Source: Vanilla planifolia
Lineage: Eukaryota > Streptophyta > Magnoliopsida > Asparagales > Orchidaceae
DNA: 64,000 bases
NCBI GenBank assembly: GCA_023846275.1
Contig: CM043868.1
Coordinates: 14,913,755 to 14,977,754 of the forward strand
Direction of reading: 5' to 3'
The notes under the pieces are model-generated. The model was given only the letters and a program-made list of their open reading frames with translations. It did not search any database and was not told where the DNA came from. Positions within the stretch are counted from its first letter, which is position 1, and the number at the start of each line of letters is the position of its first letter. Shown in pieces: positions 1 to 13,780 of this stretch. A program made the translations under genes and the position numbers.

Positions 1-599
1 AAAGACATGCCCCTATCCTACCCAAAGTCCAAAAAAAAAGCCTATCGAATACAAAATAAACTGCCATTCTAGTTGACCTACATACATGGGGCAAATGAAT
101 AGAAATGAACATCAAAAAGGTACAAAAATAATTCACCTTGGCAGAGTCAATATTATCAATGAAGAGGCTTTGGAACAAATTATTAACAACATTGAGTGAG
201 CCATCCTCAATCCCAATGTCGATGTAACTATTACCCAAAGAAGTAGTAAAGATCAATAACTAACTAGATAGGCACAAAACTTAGCTCGAGAAAATAATTG
301 ATCAGCCAAGTGCCCAATGAAGCAATCAACTAAGCTAAGGAATCACTATCAAATAGTCACAATACCTACCACACCATCGAAGTAGACCAAGCCATCAAAG
401 TTCACCTTAATCTAGCATAGAGATGAAGGAAACCAATTGGTGAGAGACAGAGGAGACGCATGTGGGCCAAATGAGCAAAAAAATTTCTTGCTCTCAAGAC
501 TAGTAATAAGTGAAAGAAAAACAAGAGCACAAACAAACAGCAAGGGAAATGATGGTAGATGTCACCATTTTTTGTGAACCTTGGCATTACTATTCTTCC

Positions 600-3500
600 A
601 AATCTAATAAAACATAGAGATAGTGGCCATGGAGTTGGATAAGTGACAATGGTCTACATGTCAAGTAACAATAGAGCTACTGATCAGTATTAGAAGCAAT
701 AGAAAAGAAATGGAAAACCTCGGTAATCCTAGTCTAATTAAAGAGAATATGCTCAAATGTTTTCGGGATTTGAGGGCAAACATTACAAAAGGCAACATTC
801 CTTCAATGAAGGTGATCCATAATAAGGACAACATCATAACAAATTCTCTAGAAAAAATGCAAGTTCTCAATTAGACATTCAACTTCCAAAACCGCAATTC
901 GATACTTATGGTGTATTGAGTTTAGTTTTTATAGAGGAGTGTCATAGGTGTAGTTATCGAAACACGCCACGAAAAGGTGCTATTATTCCTGAGTCCATAG
1001 TCGATACAAGATATTCGATCAACAAAAGAATTATGAAAAAGAATATGACAAGCTTTCAAGTCCCAATGCCTTACATCATCCAAGAAAGGAAATATAAGTT
1101 GGCCAAGGGGTAAATATATATTAACAAATTTAAGTCATATATCAATATGGTCAAGTCCACACCAATAATTTGTACTAAACGAAATACTCTGATCATTCCC
1201 CACCTTCCAAATTGTGTGATGGATGGCAATAAGCCCACCATGGCTTATCACCCCACACCTAAAACTAGTCCTCTTGACCTCTACACTTGACTTGAAGGCA
1301 TTCAATGCACAAAGACAAGGACCTAACAAAGAATTGGATAGCAAATTTTGCTAACAAAGAGTTCCTTCAATCCTTGAAAGGACAGATACCTATGTCACTA
1401 TGATCCCTAGTCCATGAGACGATTTTTAAAGAAGGTAATGAAGAGAGAATTGTTCAGATTCCCTTCCCAATGGAACTTTCAAGTTAGCCATTCAATGATA
1501 CCAAGGACATCAAAAGTGACAAGGGTGTAAACCATAGAGTATACAAGCTAAGAGCTAAAAACTTGGTTGATCAAAACAACCCTACTAACAAGGAAAAGGT
1601 CCTTTGCTCCCTAAGAGGTGTTACTAAAAACATTAAGAAATGGTCTCTTCCTTAAAATGGGAATTTCAAAGTACATACCTTTTTCTTGAGTCTTATATTG
1701 TATAGCTTCTTGGCAATCAACAATTTTCCTTTTGTAGCAATTCTTCTGCTAAAAAAGATCAAAATCTTACTACCATTAAAATTTTCTTCAAATATGACAT
1801 AATTATTATTTATGATAGTGATTAACAATCTAGCCTCAAGAATGTGACCAAGCCAAATAAGAAAATCACACAACAAAATGGGATGGGATATCACCAAGTT
1901 GTAGGAGATACAAATACCAATGAGGACTCCAACCTCCATTCTTTGTTGGATAAAGAGGATAACAATTTAGAGCTCAAGATAAAAACATATAGAGAAAGGG
2001 AGCTTCAACCCCTATCTAAAGCCCCAAATGTCAATGATCCAATTTGTGTAAGAACTGTTGACCAAGATAGAATATCTTGGCTTATAAATGCACTAAGTCA
2101 CCCAAGTGCACAAGCAAAGCCAAAATGTTTGAGCATAAACATGAAGAAAGTCCAATATAGGCTTACTTCATATCAACTTTAGGGGCCAAAATTGGAGTCA
2201 ACAAAAGGAAGACCATGTAATGAAATATCTTTAGAACATGCAAGCATTTGTCAACAATCCTCTTCTTAAAGTTAAAGGCTCCTTGCTCCTAAGAAAAGAA
2301 ACAAAAGACAATTCTTCATACAGTTAACCATGACATTAGTGATAATCTTGGAGGTTGCCATATGTAGACCAATAAGCTTAAAGCGAAAAGGATGAGATGC
2401 ACCATCGACCTTGGGAATCAACACCACAACGATGTTTCACAAACTTTGAGAAATTTTTAAGTGATTTAAGACATGAGTAATAGTTACGAAATGGTCACCC
2501 CAAAATATCCTAGTAGCTTTTGATAAACGAACCCATGATTTCAACAAATCCAAGGCACAATTGGGAGAGAGGGATAGCACAATAGAAAGAATTTCACTTA
2601 ATAATAGGAGAACTAATGAACTTGATTGACAGTGGCAATCGCTTTAAGCTATGGGAAGATGAAGTATAGGGGTGAGGCCAAAGGTAGCAAACCCCACTTT
2701 TGGCTGAAGAAGTTCAAGTAGGCATTATGAATGTTAGTCTAATAAGTTATAAGTGAGTTGTCATCTGCTCTAATAAGAAACAAGTTCAATGCACTTGCGG
2801 CAAAAGACAGCCTTACAAAAGAAGAATCGCTATCCCTCTACTGAAGTCACCCCACTTTGGCCCATTGTGTCAACAAGACTTATAGGCAAGCCAATAAGAT
2901 GTTGTAAGTAGCCAACCAAAGAAAGGTGCTAGTCAAGCTCCTCATTCAAAAGGCATTGATCACTACACTCTTTACATTGGAGTGAGTCATTTTAATCTTC
3001 AAGGCAAGAGCATAACATACATAAATCGCCAACATCATCTTGCTCCAAGAATAGAAACAACAAAAAGAATGGACATGCTTATAGTTAAGCATAGATGTGG
3101 AAGACCCTTGTTGAGAATTTCCTAGGACTTACAGATGATTTCTCTGATCTCAGAGAACAAATGCCAAACATCTTCAAAAAAAAATGGCAATAATCTGAGC
3201 CTGTATAAGTAAAATGGGTGACTTTAGAGCTAGGAGAATTGAGGAAGCTATCAGCATACATGAAAGCACGCCTAAACACAAATTTCAAAATCTTTCAAAT
3301 TCAAATTTTTGAAAAACTTATCATCCATATCCCAGATCCACACTCTCGAAGAGAGGGGTTTTGAGAGATCAACCTTAACACAAATTTTGGCAAACGTGAT
3401 TCTTTCCATACCAATAATCATATGGTTTTTCCAAAGTGAAGTTTCAACATTCAAGACTATTCAAATAGAAAGGACTCAAACCAATAATGTAAGGCCAAAT
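600..3500 (-). pseudogene. LINE (L1-like) remnant with ORF1 and ORF2 fragments
   Basis: Fragments on the minus strand are collinear with a plant LINE. At 3454-3272 is KICVKVDLSKPLSSRVWI, as in the DUF4283/zf-CCHC ORF1 proteins. At 2390-2190 are FKLIGLHMATSKIITNVM and EQGAFNFKKRIVDKCLHVLK, the RT F-R-P-I-S-L...Q-x-G-F blocks. A degraded K-x-D-M-x-x-A-Y follows near 2180. At 1939-1652 come ISHPILLCDFLI, where F-A-D-D has decayed, and FNGSKILIFFSRRIAT. At 1344-1135 is HHTIWKVGNDQSISF. At 870-661 is a zf-RVT-like C...C...FEHILF in a shifted frame. Stops and frameshifts throughout show it is dead. Confidence 0.8.
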
Positions 3501-3932
3501 TAGGCATTTGCATGTCAACCAGCACAATCATGCCAACCAAAGATTGTGGTTAAACTCCAAGGTCTAACAATCAAACTCTAATAGTTGTCTAATGAAAGTC
3601 CAAAGACACCAAGTCAAACGGCATCGCAATCTTCAAAATTGGAAAAAGCAAAGTATCATAACATCGTCTTCCCCAAATCCACTACCCCACATTGACTAAT
3701 CAACATGTCAACTTTTCAAAAATTTACACAATAGGGATGCGATGCAAAAAAGGTGACTAAATAAACCAATTGGAAAAACTCTTTTAAGTCTATATGTGTC
3801 ATCTTCATCAATTACAACTAAGCCATTTCCATCTTTTTTATTAGAATAAATGTTAACCTAAGTGAGAACAATATAAAGAAACATTTAATCCAAGCAATGA
3901 TTCCCTGATAACCCTCAGCCCAATAGTAGTCT

Positions 3933-4260
3933 ATGTGGCCCACTGTTAACCAAAACCACATTGAAGAGGAAAGCCGACCCCAAGGAGAGGGCAAGGGGTT
4001 AATGCCAAATGGAAGGCCTAAATCAGCCTCCCCCAATACCTTGCAAGTTAGTGGAGGGCCTAGATCCATTCAATTGGCCCAAATTGGCCTCATCAACAAG
4101 GAATTTCAAGCACTCATCCCCCATCACACACAAGCATAGACCTTGTATTGAGCTCCATTTGATCAAGGAAGGACAACTTATGAGGTAAGCCCCAAAATAT
4201 CAAATTATTGTACTATCGTGGAATTATAGAGGTCGCATCACATCAAAAAAAAGGTAAATC
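3933..4260 (+). mobile_element. Possible plus-strand LINE ORF1/ORF2 junction fragment
   Basis: At 4,207-4,254 the plus strand reads IVLSWNYRGRITSKKR, like the I-L-S-W-N-V/C-R-G start of LINE endonuclease domains, then a stop. The preceding open frame (3,933-4,139) is not recognisable. It is opposite in direction to the LINE at 0.6-3.5 kb. Confidence 0.3.
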
Positions 4261-7200
4261 ACATCAAGGATCAGTTCAATAAGTGATGCACTCCTCGTTG
4301 CCCCATTTCTCCTCTTCACCACGTTGCAACTGACAAATATTGCACCAACTTTAACATTTTGTGAGGATAACCTCACCTCACAATCATGAACAACTTTCTC
4401 CCCATTATGACCCAAAAGGTTATCATCATTGACAATTTGGTTGTTATTGTTGCTCATTAGGTGTGGGGAGCCCATGCTTGAGGCCTTTAACCACCTTTTA
4501 GTCAACCTTCATACAAGAAATCTCCTTACTATCATCCTCACTAGCTCCCAAACCTAAATAATATACAAAACATTGAAATCACCATGCATGTAACTATCAA
4601 AAAATGCACTAAACTTCACCTCAATAAATCCTATGACTCAATAGTTTTCCAACCCTATATCCGATTCAACATCTGTGGAGTACACATTAATAGAAGACAC
4701 TTTAACTTTAGCCATCAACATTGGAGTCCTTGTTGGATATGTATAAAATGAAGAAAATAACGTGTTGGATACTTTGCTCGATAATTCCGACACTTTCACA
4801 AAGGCTTTTACCTTCAAGCCACCCTCTAGCTTGTCATTATTCCCTTAAAGGGATTCAAATGCATACCATTTTGACAATCCATCACTACCAAGGGGTTCTC
4901 GAAGGGCCTCATGAACATGTCCTTGGGTTCAAGCTCTTCTTGGAAGGCATCTATGCAACACCTCACAAATAAACACTACTAGGACCCTTTATCACATCCA
5001 ATGGGATTGCATTTATTTTCCCCACCTAACTCCAAGAACCTATCCTTCAACAATAATTCAATGCTTTCAAACCCTGAATTTTGCATGTAGAACAAGTAAC
5101 AAGAAAGCAAGCTCCAATCTAAGCTCTTCAAGCCATAAAAATGCAGCTTTAACTCCTTCAAAGGGGATAAAATCACTATATTGTGTTATTTAAGCTAATT
5201 GAAACTTTTATCTCTCACTAAAAAAGCTCAAAGTCTTAGTAAAAGGAACATAATCATAATATAGGTCACTCAAAGGAAAATCTAGGGCATTTCACATCAA
5301 TTCTTGCCAAAGAAATCTACAACTTTCTATGCTACTCATTTATCATAGACATGCATATACCCAACCAAATAAAAATACCAAATAAACTAGCATCCAAATG
5401 TATCAAATTAAAACAAATACAATTGAACAATAACAAATTAGTCTCAAATACTTAAACTAACAACACAAAAGCCAGGAATAAACTCCTAGAGCACACACCA
5501 ATTCCAAATTCAAAATCTTTTCCCTGTTTGCTCATTGCATCAGTGATCCGTTGCTTTAACTTCTCCAACAAATCTTCCAACTTTTCCTAAATAATAAAAC
5601 TGAAATGCATGAGATATACATGGTCGAATAAACATGAAGTACAAGGCATACAAATTTTGAAATGCATACAATAAAAAATGAACATGATAAAGTCTTAACC
5701 TTGCACCAAAGTTTGCAAAGCTACATTATAATCACTTCAATCGCATAAACATAAATTACCGATAAAGAGAAATAAAAAATTGGAGGTTCAATAAACATCA
5801 CTAGAAAAATTAAGCCTTTCAAGAACTGCTTAGTACCCCAAGAAATCCATTATAATTGAAAATATTCAGATATAGGTTTATCATGTAAGTAAATCAATAT
5901 GGATATTACAGCAAACTCAAAACCTTTACAATATAATAACCAAAACTTAACACCAATTAAAACTTTTACAATCATGATCCTCAACTTAAAAACTGGGGAG
6001 CCATCCATAAAAAGTTTCTTTTCATAGTTCATAGACATAAACGCTCCTAGATGAACGAAAAAAAAAAGCAATTCAGTATGTAATGATTCCATTTTTTAGA
6101 GAAGAATAACTTGACAATGTATTAACTGCATTGCCACAAGCTATAAGATCATTAATCAAGGATCAGTATTTTGTTCTGAAAAAAAGTGGACGTTACGCCT
6201 TGCTTTCAAGTATTCAAGAGCATTTCACCCTAAATTGCTGTTCTTGAGAAAAATATTGCTGTTACTTGGCAACAAGTAAGAAATGAATGATGGCAGTGAT
6301 GCAATGTTGTCACCACAATCACATGATACATCCTTACATATAATCAAATCGGAGCAGCACAGAGCAATTTAAGGTAATTGCACTTAACATGCGGTATACA
6401 ATACAAAAGAAAAATTCAGCACTAAGGATGCCGACATTAACAGTGTTGAGAGATCTCAAGGATATTATTGCAAGTTTGTGCCTTTTATTCATTCAAATAA
6501 CTTCCACAAAACCAATTTCCAAATAGATAGTTATTTTCCCAAAAAAAAGGTATGTTGTAGAAAAGCAGAAATGAAATAGGTGCAATTCAAAAAAGCTACC
6601 TTGTGCGGAGGAATGCAAAGAGTACGTAACATAACAAGGAATTGGATTATAATGAAAAGCAATCATATGATTTTCCTCCATGCTTACAGCATCAACTGAT
6701 GAGATGATACACATTAATTGAACCGAGGACATGGGAAGTACTAGAATGGTACAGAACTTCAGAAGAACCTATTGGTTGAGCTGAATGGGATAAAGTCCAA
6801 CACTATACGCTTTCCTATTGTTGAACTATTTGTTCTATCATACCATCTGACTTTCATATGAACTTCTCTGATTGTTGAAGAACCACTATCATGACCCTCC
6901 AACCTCCATGAGGGTAATAGATAATCACTTATTGAGCTTTAAAAGTGCCCCAAATTTATCAACTTCAACCAATACATTAACTAGTAAATGGTTATCACAG
7001 TGGAGAATCAGGTTTTTATTTCAATTTAGCAAAGACTCGGTTATGACAGTCTAGGTTACAAGAAATCTACTCTTTGAGGATGCACACAGCATCAATGGTT
7101 GGGCAAAGCATTTGTAGTCTTGGCCCAAACAAAATGACAACGGATTCACATTTTAAAGTACAAACGCGGCTTGTTTTTTTTTTTTTTCTTTTTTTTTCAA

Positions 7201-7389
7201 GAAAGGCCATATCCCATAAGTAAATTGAAGTATGCCTCCTGTGTAAGGAACATTGCCCAATCCAATAGTATATTATAAAAAGAAGCCACGTCAGCTCCAA
7301 AATTGGCTACCTTATTTTTGGTTCCTGTATACCTGTAAGACTATATTTGTTTTGAACAAAGATAAGTAGAAAGAGAAATCAAGAACAAC

Positions 7390-8353
7390 TTAATCGAATT
7401 TTGAGGAAGATCCCAACATAAAGAGATAGGTAACAAATGCCATTAGTAATAATGCGATCCTAGATCTCCAGGACATGGCACAACTAGCACAATGGATCAA
7501 CAGAAAAGGACAATCTCCATAACAACAAAAAAAGACGCAAAACCAAGCTTGCAAAGCAGCATTGAACAAAGAACGAGATTCTCCACGCCACAAAAATTCA
7601 AGAGTCCATAACATCTCCAATCAACCCCAATTCACAAGCCACCAATGCCAAAGAACAACAGATGAAAATCTCGCAAGAAGTTAGCCAACATTGGTTAAGT
7701 GCAAAGTCACCAGTACCACTTGATCTTAGCCAATCTTATGCCAAAACAAGCTCTGATATGCTGTAGCAATAAGAATACTTTAATCCTTAGTAAGCACACA
7801 GTAATGCATTTAGTAGGCAAGGAAGCGAACATGATAACCCAAGGATCCTCGATGAGAAGTCAACGCAAAATTATTGAACTAGCCCTTCATCCAATACCCC
7901 ATCAGAGGCCAGCAATCCAACAACATCATGAACTCCAATGACAAATTGATTATCATCAACCGGTTGAAAAAAAAGGAAAGTCAATCCACGGGTTCAACCA
8001 CAACGAATGATGAGCCATTCTTCCACAATATATTCTCCATAACTATCTAATCCTCATAGAAATAAGCTTCCACACGAGAGAGCTGCCTCCATAAGTAGCA
8101 AGAAAACTACCACATCACCATACTTGACCTTCAAGCACTCAACCCATACACTGCCCCAGTGGCCTGCAGACTTTAACTCCAACTTCACAACTAAGAGCTC
8201 CAACCACTTCCGCAACCAAAGGATCCCTAAGTCACCTATGTCCTTGAGTCTAGACACAAGGTCCCATGCAACATAGTGAATGGACTTTCTCTCAATTTCA
8301 ATAGCATCCCAAAACAACCAATAACCAAAAAAGACCGTAAGAAAAAAAAGCAA
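7390..8353 (-). pseudogene. LINE (L1-like) ORF2 C-terminal remnant
   Basis: A minus-strand frame at 8353-8054 reads IHYVAWDLVSRLKDIGDLGI, then RKWLELLVVKLELKSAGHW and VWVECLKVKYGD. This follows the plant LINE consensus W-x-x-V-C-x-P-K-x-x-G-G-L-G-I ... L-x-x-K-W/L ... K-x-K-Y. Downstream at 7.5-7.4 kb a shifted frame gives LCQLC...LEI-DRIITN, resembling the zf-RVT motif. The region in between is broken. Nothing of the catalytic RT was identified upstream. Confidence 0.72.
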
Positions 8354-10449
8354 TCATCCTAGAGCCAAGAGCCAAAGTTGCCAAAGAAAATAAGGGACTC
8401 GATGAAGCAGCAAAAGATCTTCAGCCTAAGGAGATTCTACAAAAAGAAACAAAACACATCATGTAAAAAATAACCCACATTACAAGAAGTGTATTGACGA
8501 GTGTATATGTGTGTTAAGGGGTGGAAATGCCTTGCTTGGTTTTACTTGAGGCAAGAGAAAAGATATTTTTTCTCATTTTAGAGATTTAAATAATAGTAAC
8601 AGGAAATAAAATTGCTATGCAAAAATATGTCTAAATGGAGAATTAGGAGTTTGATTCCTATTGATTAGAGGAGCCAAACTAGTCTAAAGTAAGACATAAT
8701 GCTAGCTTTCTGCCATAAATCTCACGAGGAAATAATAATTCTTTCTCTAAAGTTCTAACTCTTCCAATCCTTTTCGACAAATGCCTCTGCTTACTAGTCC
8801 AAGTTTAGGACCAAATGGTATCAAAGAAGTTTAAACCACAAACTGTCGATACAAAACTCACAAACGATTGATATGAAACGCACAATCAAGAAAATAGTAA
8901 ACCCTTGTAAAGATGGACAATGAAACAACAAAATGCAACCCAAGAAGCCTGACACAAAACAAAGTACAATGATTGCCATATAACTCAAATCACACGGCTC
9001 ACACAATAGGTCAATACATTGGTGGATATGTTCTCATGTCAATGGACCTCAACGACCGCCTAAAGTGAGGTATTCATCAAGGAAGGGAGAAAGTCACAGA
9101 GGGAAGCAGGTCATATGAGGATCTTTAAACCCATTTGAGAACATCAACAGCCACAATGCACTCAACAAAGTACCATCTTTGTCCAAGAACAAAATAAGAC
9201 AACCATAAGATAGAATGATCAATGCTAAGAAGTTCGATGTCTTGATCAACAAGTTAGACAGTGACACCAGCTGCTACTCCCAATCCTCACAAAAAGAAGC
9301 TTCCTTCATCTAGCTAAAGCTTTCATACCACGCTTTGACTTTGAATTCCTTCCTTTGCAACCACCACCACAAGACTTCTTGTAGACCATTCCAAAAGCTA
9401 CACCACAACAAGTTTTATTACATGGGCTACCTTAAGAGCAATGATGAAAGAGGAACAAGCTACAACAAGGTATGTCAATACAAGACTACTCCACAAGTTT
9501 AGTGTCACTAGGAATTTCATTGGATAACTCCATTTCGATAAACTTTACCATTAGATAGCAAGACTAAGTGACAATAAAACACTACCTCTTTCCCATCCCT
9601 AACTTCGCAAAAAGAGGGAAAAGAGCAAGAATGGTGATAGGAAGATGCTTGGTAGAAAAGTAACAAGCCTTGGCAAGAAGAGAAAACCCAAGCACAATTA
9701 CAAATCCAATAGAAGCCTAAATCTACCTCTTCTTCCATATCCACTAATTTATCCTTCTCCAAATTCAGTTATTGCAATCACCAAAAAATTCATGACCATC
9801 CTAAGGACAAATGGTAGAAGATGCATCTATGGCTATTTCAAAGACAAAATTTAAGAAGAAACAATCCATTGTGAAGGAGTATGGGTTTCATGTAGACAAA
9901 CAACTCAAGTTTATCCCTAAAGAAGAGACCATCATGCAACAATACCACATCATTCCAGTGACTACAAAAGCTACAAAAAAAACAATAGCAATACTGGTGG
10001 AAAGCACAATTTCAATATTAACCATGTAAGGCGGTGTCACTGGCAAATTCCAAATGATCCTTAGCAACTCATAATATTATAATTGTTGTTCGATTTACCA
10101 CCATCAAATGCAACTTCACCAATTCACCAAGGATGAGTGCATCTAAAAGTTTCCCAGAAATAAGACATCTTCAACTAAAAACTTGGTCAAATCAGGATAA
10201 GCAAATGAATGGTAAATACTCATTCTTTCTTTATTTATATTGTGGCTTAGCAAGGCAAACCAAACAAAAACATCCCAACATTGTAACACATCACATAACC
10301 ATGGTGACTAATAGAAGAAAATGAACTCATATGGTTATTTGAAGTATTTCCAAGAAAAAAGATGGAGCACGACTAAACAATCTCTAATGTGTCCTTATCA
10401 AACCTAGATATGTATAGAAACTAAATGATAAAAAAAGAGTAAATCAAAC

Positions 10450-10735
10450 AAGTCCAAGAACATCTTGAAGCAAGAGTCACCAAACCAGCCCACCTACCTT
10501 TTCGTTCTATTGAGAGGGTACCAAAGAAAGATAGAGGTGACAGGGTGATGTTCAAAGACTATGTGCCGTTAAAAAATTCATTGTAACAAATCAAAATCTT
10601 TCTTACTTTTATAGACTACAAGACCTATTAAAACTTGCCAAAGTTCTCTCAAACCTAGATCTAAAGTCTAGGTATCATCAAGTGCACATCAAGGAGGATT
10701 AAACATGCAAGACAATGATCAAAATGTAAGTGTCC
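10450..10735 (+). pseudogene. Ty3/gypsy reverse-transcriptase fragment
   Basis: The plus strand encodes, with a frameshift, VPKKDRGDRVMFKDYVPLKN (10,519-10,578), similar to the V-P-K-K-D-G-x-W-R-M-C-V-D-Y block. It then gives LSNLDLKSRYHQVHIKED (10,646-10,699), similar to the F-S-K-L-D-L-x-S-G-Y-H-Q-I/V-R block of gypsy RT, followed by a stop. The segment before it (EHLEARVTKPAHLPFRS) fits the usual lead-in. The YVDD-containing palm, RNase H and integrase were not found. Confidence 0.8.
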
Positions 10736-11050
10736 TTTAACACATGTAATGTGTTGGCAAATTTCATATACCTTATATAACGACTCATCACTGTAAACAT
10801 TGAAATATAAAAATTTTTTCGCTTTTGATAGAATAATTACCAACGGTTGAAATTGAAATATAAATATAAATTCGAATATGGTAAAATTTAACAACGAATT
10901 TTGGTCCATATCTCATAATTTTTAGAGCGCTCGTTAACTTTTAATTTTTTATTTGAAGTTATTGGAAAATAATATTAAAAAAATTTATAAAAAAAATAAT
11001 TAAAAAAGAAATCGGGATGATAAGTATCCCAAAACCCCTTACACCCCTTA

Positions 11051-11221
11051 TCATTTCCGACTCTCGGTATTTCCCATAACCTTCACTGACATTGCTAAGG
11101 TTTGTGACAGAAGGAAATCTTTAAGGCGAATTGGCGAGATCCGAACACAGGACAACTTTCCAAGAGTTTGGCGGCGATACTCAAGCAGAACCCTAATCGA
11201 GCAGGTCACGGAGTTTTCCAT
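11051..11221 (-). CDS. Unrecognised 56-residue ORF in a GC-richer, exon-like island
   Basis: The island from about 11,050 to 11,350 stands out against AT-rich flanks. On the minus strand an ATG (11,221-11,219) opens MENSVTCSIRVLLEYRRQTL, then GKLSCVRISPIRLKDFLLSQ, and TLAMSVKVMGNTESRK before TGA. The basic, hydroxylated N-terminus could be an organelle targeting peptide. A possible donor (AAG then GTTATG) sits after SVK, so it may be a first exon. Upstream lie a pyrimidine-rich leader and a weak TATA-like TTTATTTATAC (11,460-11,450). I do not recognise the protein. It could be a captured gene fragment or chance. Confidence 0.3.
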   Translation of the reverse strand: MENSVTCSIRVLLEYRRQTLGKLSCVRISPIRLKDFLLSQTLAMSVKVMGNTESRK

Positions 11222-11946
11222 CACCAAAAATCGGGAAAAAGGTAAATTGTGGCCACGATTCAAAGCTTGGAAAAGGAAAAAAAAAGAAATGTAATTTTTC
11301 CTTGCAATTTTCAATTTTCCTACTGAAAAATGTTCTTTTGGAATGTTTTGGGTTCCCACAACCAAGTATGCCCTTAGCTGTTGGCCAGTGAGAAAGGGAA
11401 AATCCGAAAAAAAAATGAAAATCCGAAAAAAAAAAAAAGAAAGGTGTTGTATAAATAAAAGTTCTTGTAACAGCTATTGCAAAAAAAATAAAATAAAATA
11501 AAACAAATGACAAGGAATATTTGAGTTTTATTTGTAGAAATTGATTGCTAGTAAAAAAACTTGACTCTTTTTATGTAGCAGAAAGATTGTCTTGAAAGTG
11601 AGTTGATACTCACATATGTAACTATAAGAATTGATCTTGATAAATAACAAAATTCTTAAAAAAATGAAGAGAAAAAAATCATTAAAAAAATTAATAGATC
11701 ATTTGAAACAAAGATAGATGAATTCAATTATTAGTGATGTAAATAGGTATGATTCAAATTAAATATGACATGATATTCATGATACAAAGATTACATAATT
11801 TGATATTATAATATACTTTAAAAAGAGAATAAAAGATAAGCATGTGACATGATATATGATATATGATAAAGATAATAAAATTAAATACTCTATTAGAAAA
11901 ACAAATAAACTAGAAAATAAAATTTTCTTGAAGCCTACGATTTTAT

Positions 11947-12312
11947 GAGATGTGACGAGTACCAACACAACATATTGGGCATCATAAGCACTGGTTTGAT
12001 ATCGGACTATAAAATTCTAAAAGATGTAATGAGCACCAACACAGAATGTTGGACATCATAGGCACTGGTTTGGTATCGAACTATAATATTCTACGAGATA
12101 TGATGACCACCAATACAAAATGATGGGTATCATAGACACTGGCTTGATATCTGGCTATGACATTCTACGAGATGTAGCGAGCACCAGCACATAATGTCGG
12201 ACATCACAGGCACTGGTTTGATATCAGGCTATGATATTCTACGAGATGTGATAAACACCAACACAGGATGTTGGACATCACATGCACTAATTTGATACTG
12301 AGCTATGAGAAG
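11947..12312 (+). repeat. 74-bp tandem repeats in 5' LTR, 5 units
   Basis: Units begin at 11,947, 12,021, 12,095, 12,169 and 12,243, exactly 74 bp apart. The core is GAGATGTGATGAGCACCAAC, then GGACATCATAGGCACTGG, then TTTGATATC-GGCTATGA, ending ATATTCTAC. Confidence 0.95.
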
Positions 12313-13780
12313 AGATAAAGATAACATGGCATCAGATAACTCTTCTGATCCCGCTTGCACTAAGTGCACAGACAAGAAATGGAGATGATAAACGATAGGT
12401 ATGTTTGACCAATTATGTCTATAGGCACGCTCACCAGTAAATGTCTAGGGATGATGAAATGTCATAGACGACATGAGACATGATTGGGTATAAAAAACAA
12501 TCTTATGAGAAAAATTTGGGACCCACATATAAAAAAATTAAATAAATATAAAAAGAGAAAAGAAATAAAAAACAAAAACAACATGAAATAAATGAAATTG
12601 TGTACACACATTTGATGGATACATCATGTTGCTATTCATGTTTTTATAAGTTAAGCATTTATGATATTTCATGTTAGACATCATATTATCATATTTGATA
12701 TTATATTTTATCATATTTTTGTTATTTATTCATATCAAATTCACCTACTGAGTATTTTAAACTCATCTTTACTAACATTACAAGACACATCAGATCTACA
12801 CAAAGGGTGTCTAAAGTGACATGTGAGATGTGTGAACAATCTTGTACATGTGAATTTTATTCTATTATATCATGTTTCTAAGGACATTATATAATAGGTA
12901 TGCATAAACTTTATTTTTGCTGTGATGAAAATGGATTTATTATTAAGGTAAAATTATGTAATTATTTCGTCACTAACATTTATAGTGATTTTTCTCCTCA
13001 ATTATAGCTTCAAGTACTCCAATTTGCAGTCAATTAGACAGTAATAGTACTGATATAAGAAACGGGAAGTGACAGGGTGGAATCGGAGCCAAGATTGTTA
13101 GAATAGAGAATTTAAACAATGACACTAACACAACATATAAATTATATACCTATTCTAAAGTAATTTGTTTGCATAAATGTTATATTTAGATATGTAAAAT
13201 TTTGTTGAATCAAGATTCAAGAACCAAAAATAGATCAGAAAAAAAAGTATCTTCTAATTTGTAATGACATGATAATCCAAATATCCCAATGCAAGTAAAA
13301 TCATCATCATTACAACATATGAGGATACAAGAAGAAAGTTTTGTGCTGGATAAATTGGTTTATTAGTTTCATCATATACATCTCTCTCATTTTATTAAAG
13401 GTTCAAATCCTTTCGTAGCAGAACGATGCATCAGAAGATGAACAAAACATTTGATGGCATTGACTACTCTGATCATAAAAAGAGTTCCTCTAACAACTTT
13501 GGTGCAAGAGAATGATGCTACAGATTGATGAAAATCATGCCATAATATTAGATTCAATAGTAGGCTTGTGAAAGAGATTTCATAAGTACTATATTTTTTC
13601 AATGCATTTCAGTTTCAATTCTTTTGATAATAGAACATCTCAATCATTCATTACTCAACATGCATGTGATGTTACATCTGTAAATTTACAAGAAATAAAA
13701 ATTGCATAGCTAGTCAAGTTACCTGATGAAGATGTTGAACAACATAAGCACAAGTATGATATCAGGCCATAAGATTCTAT

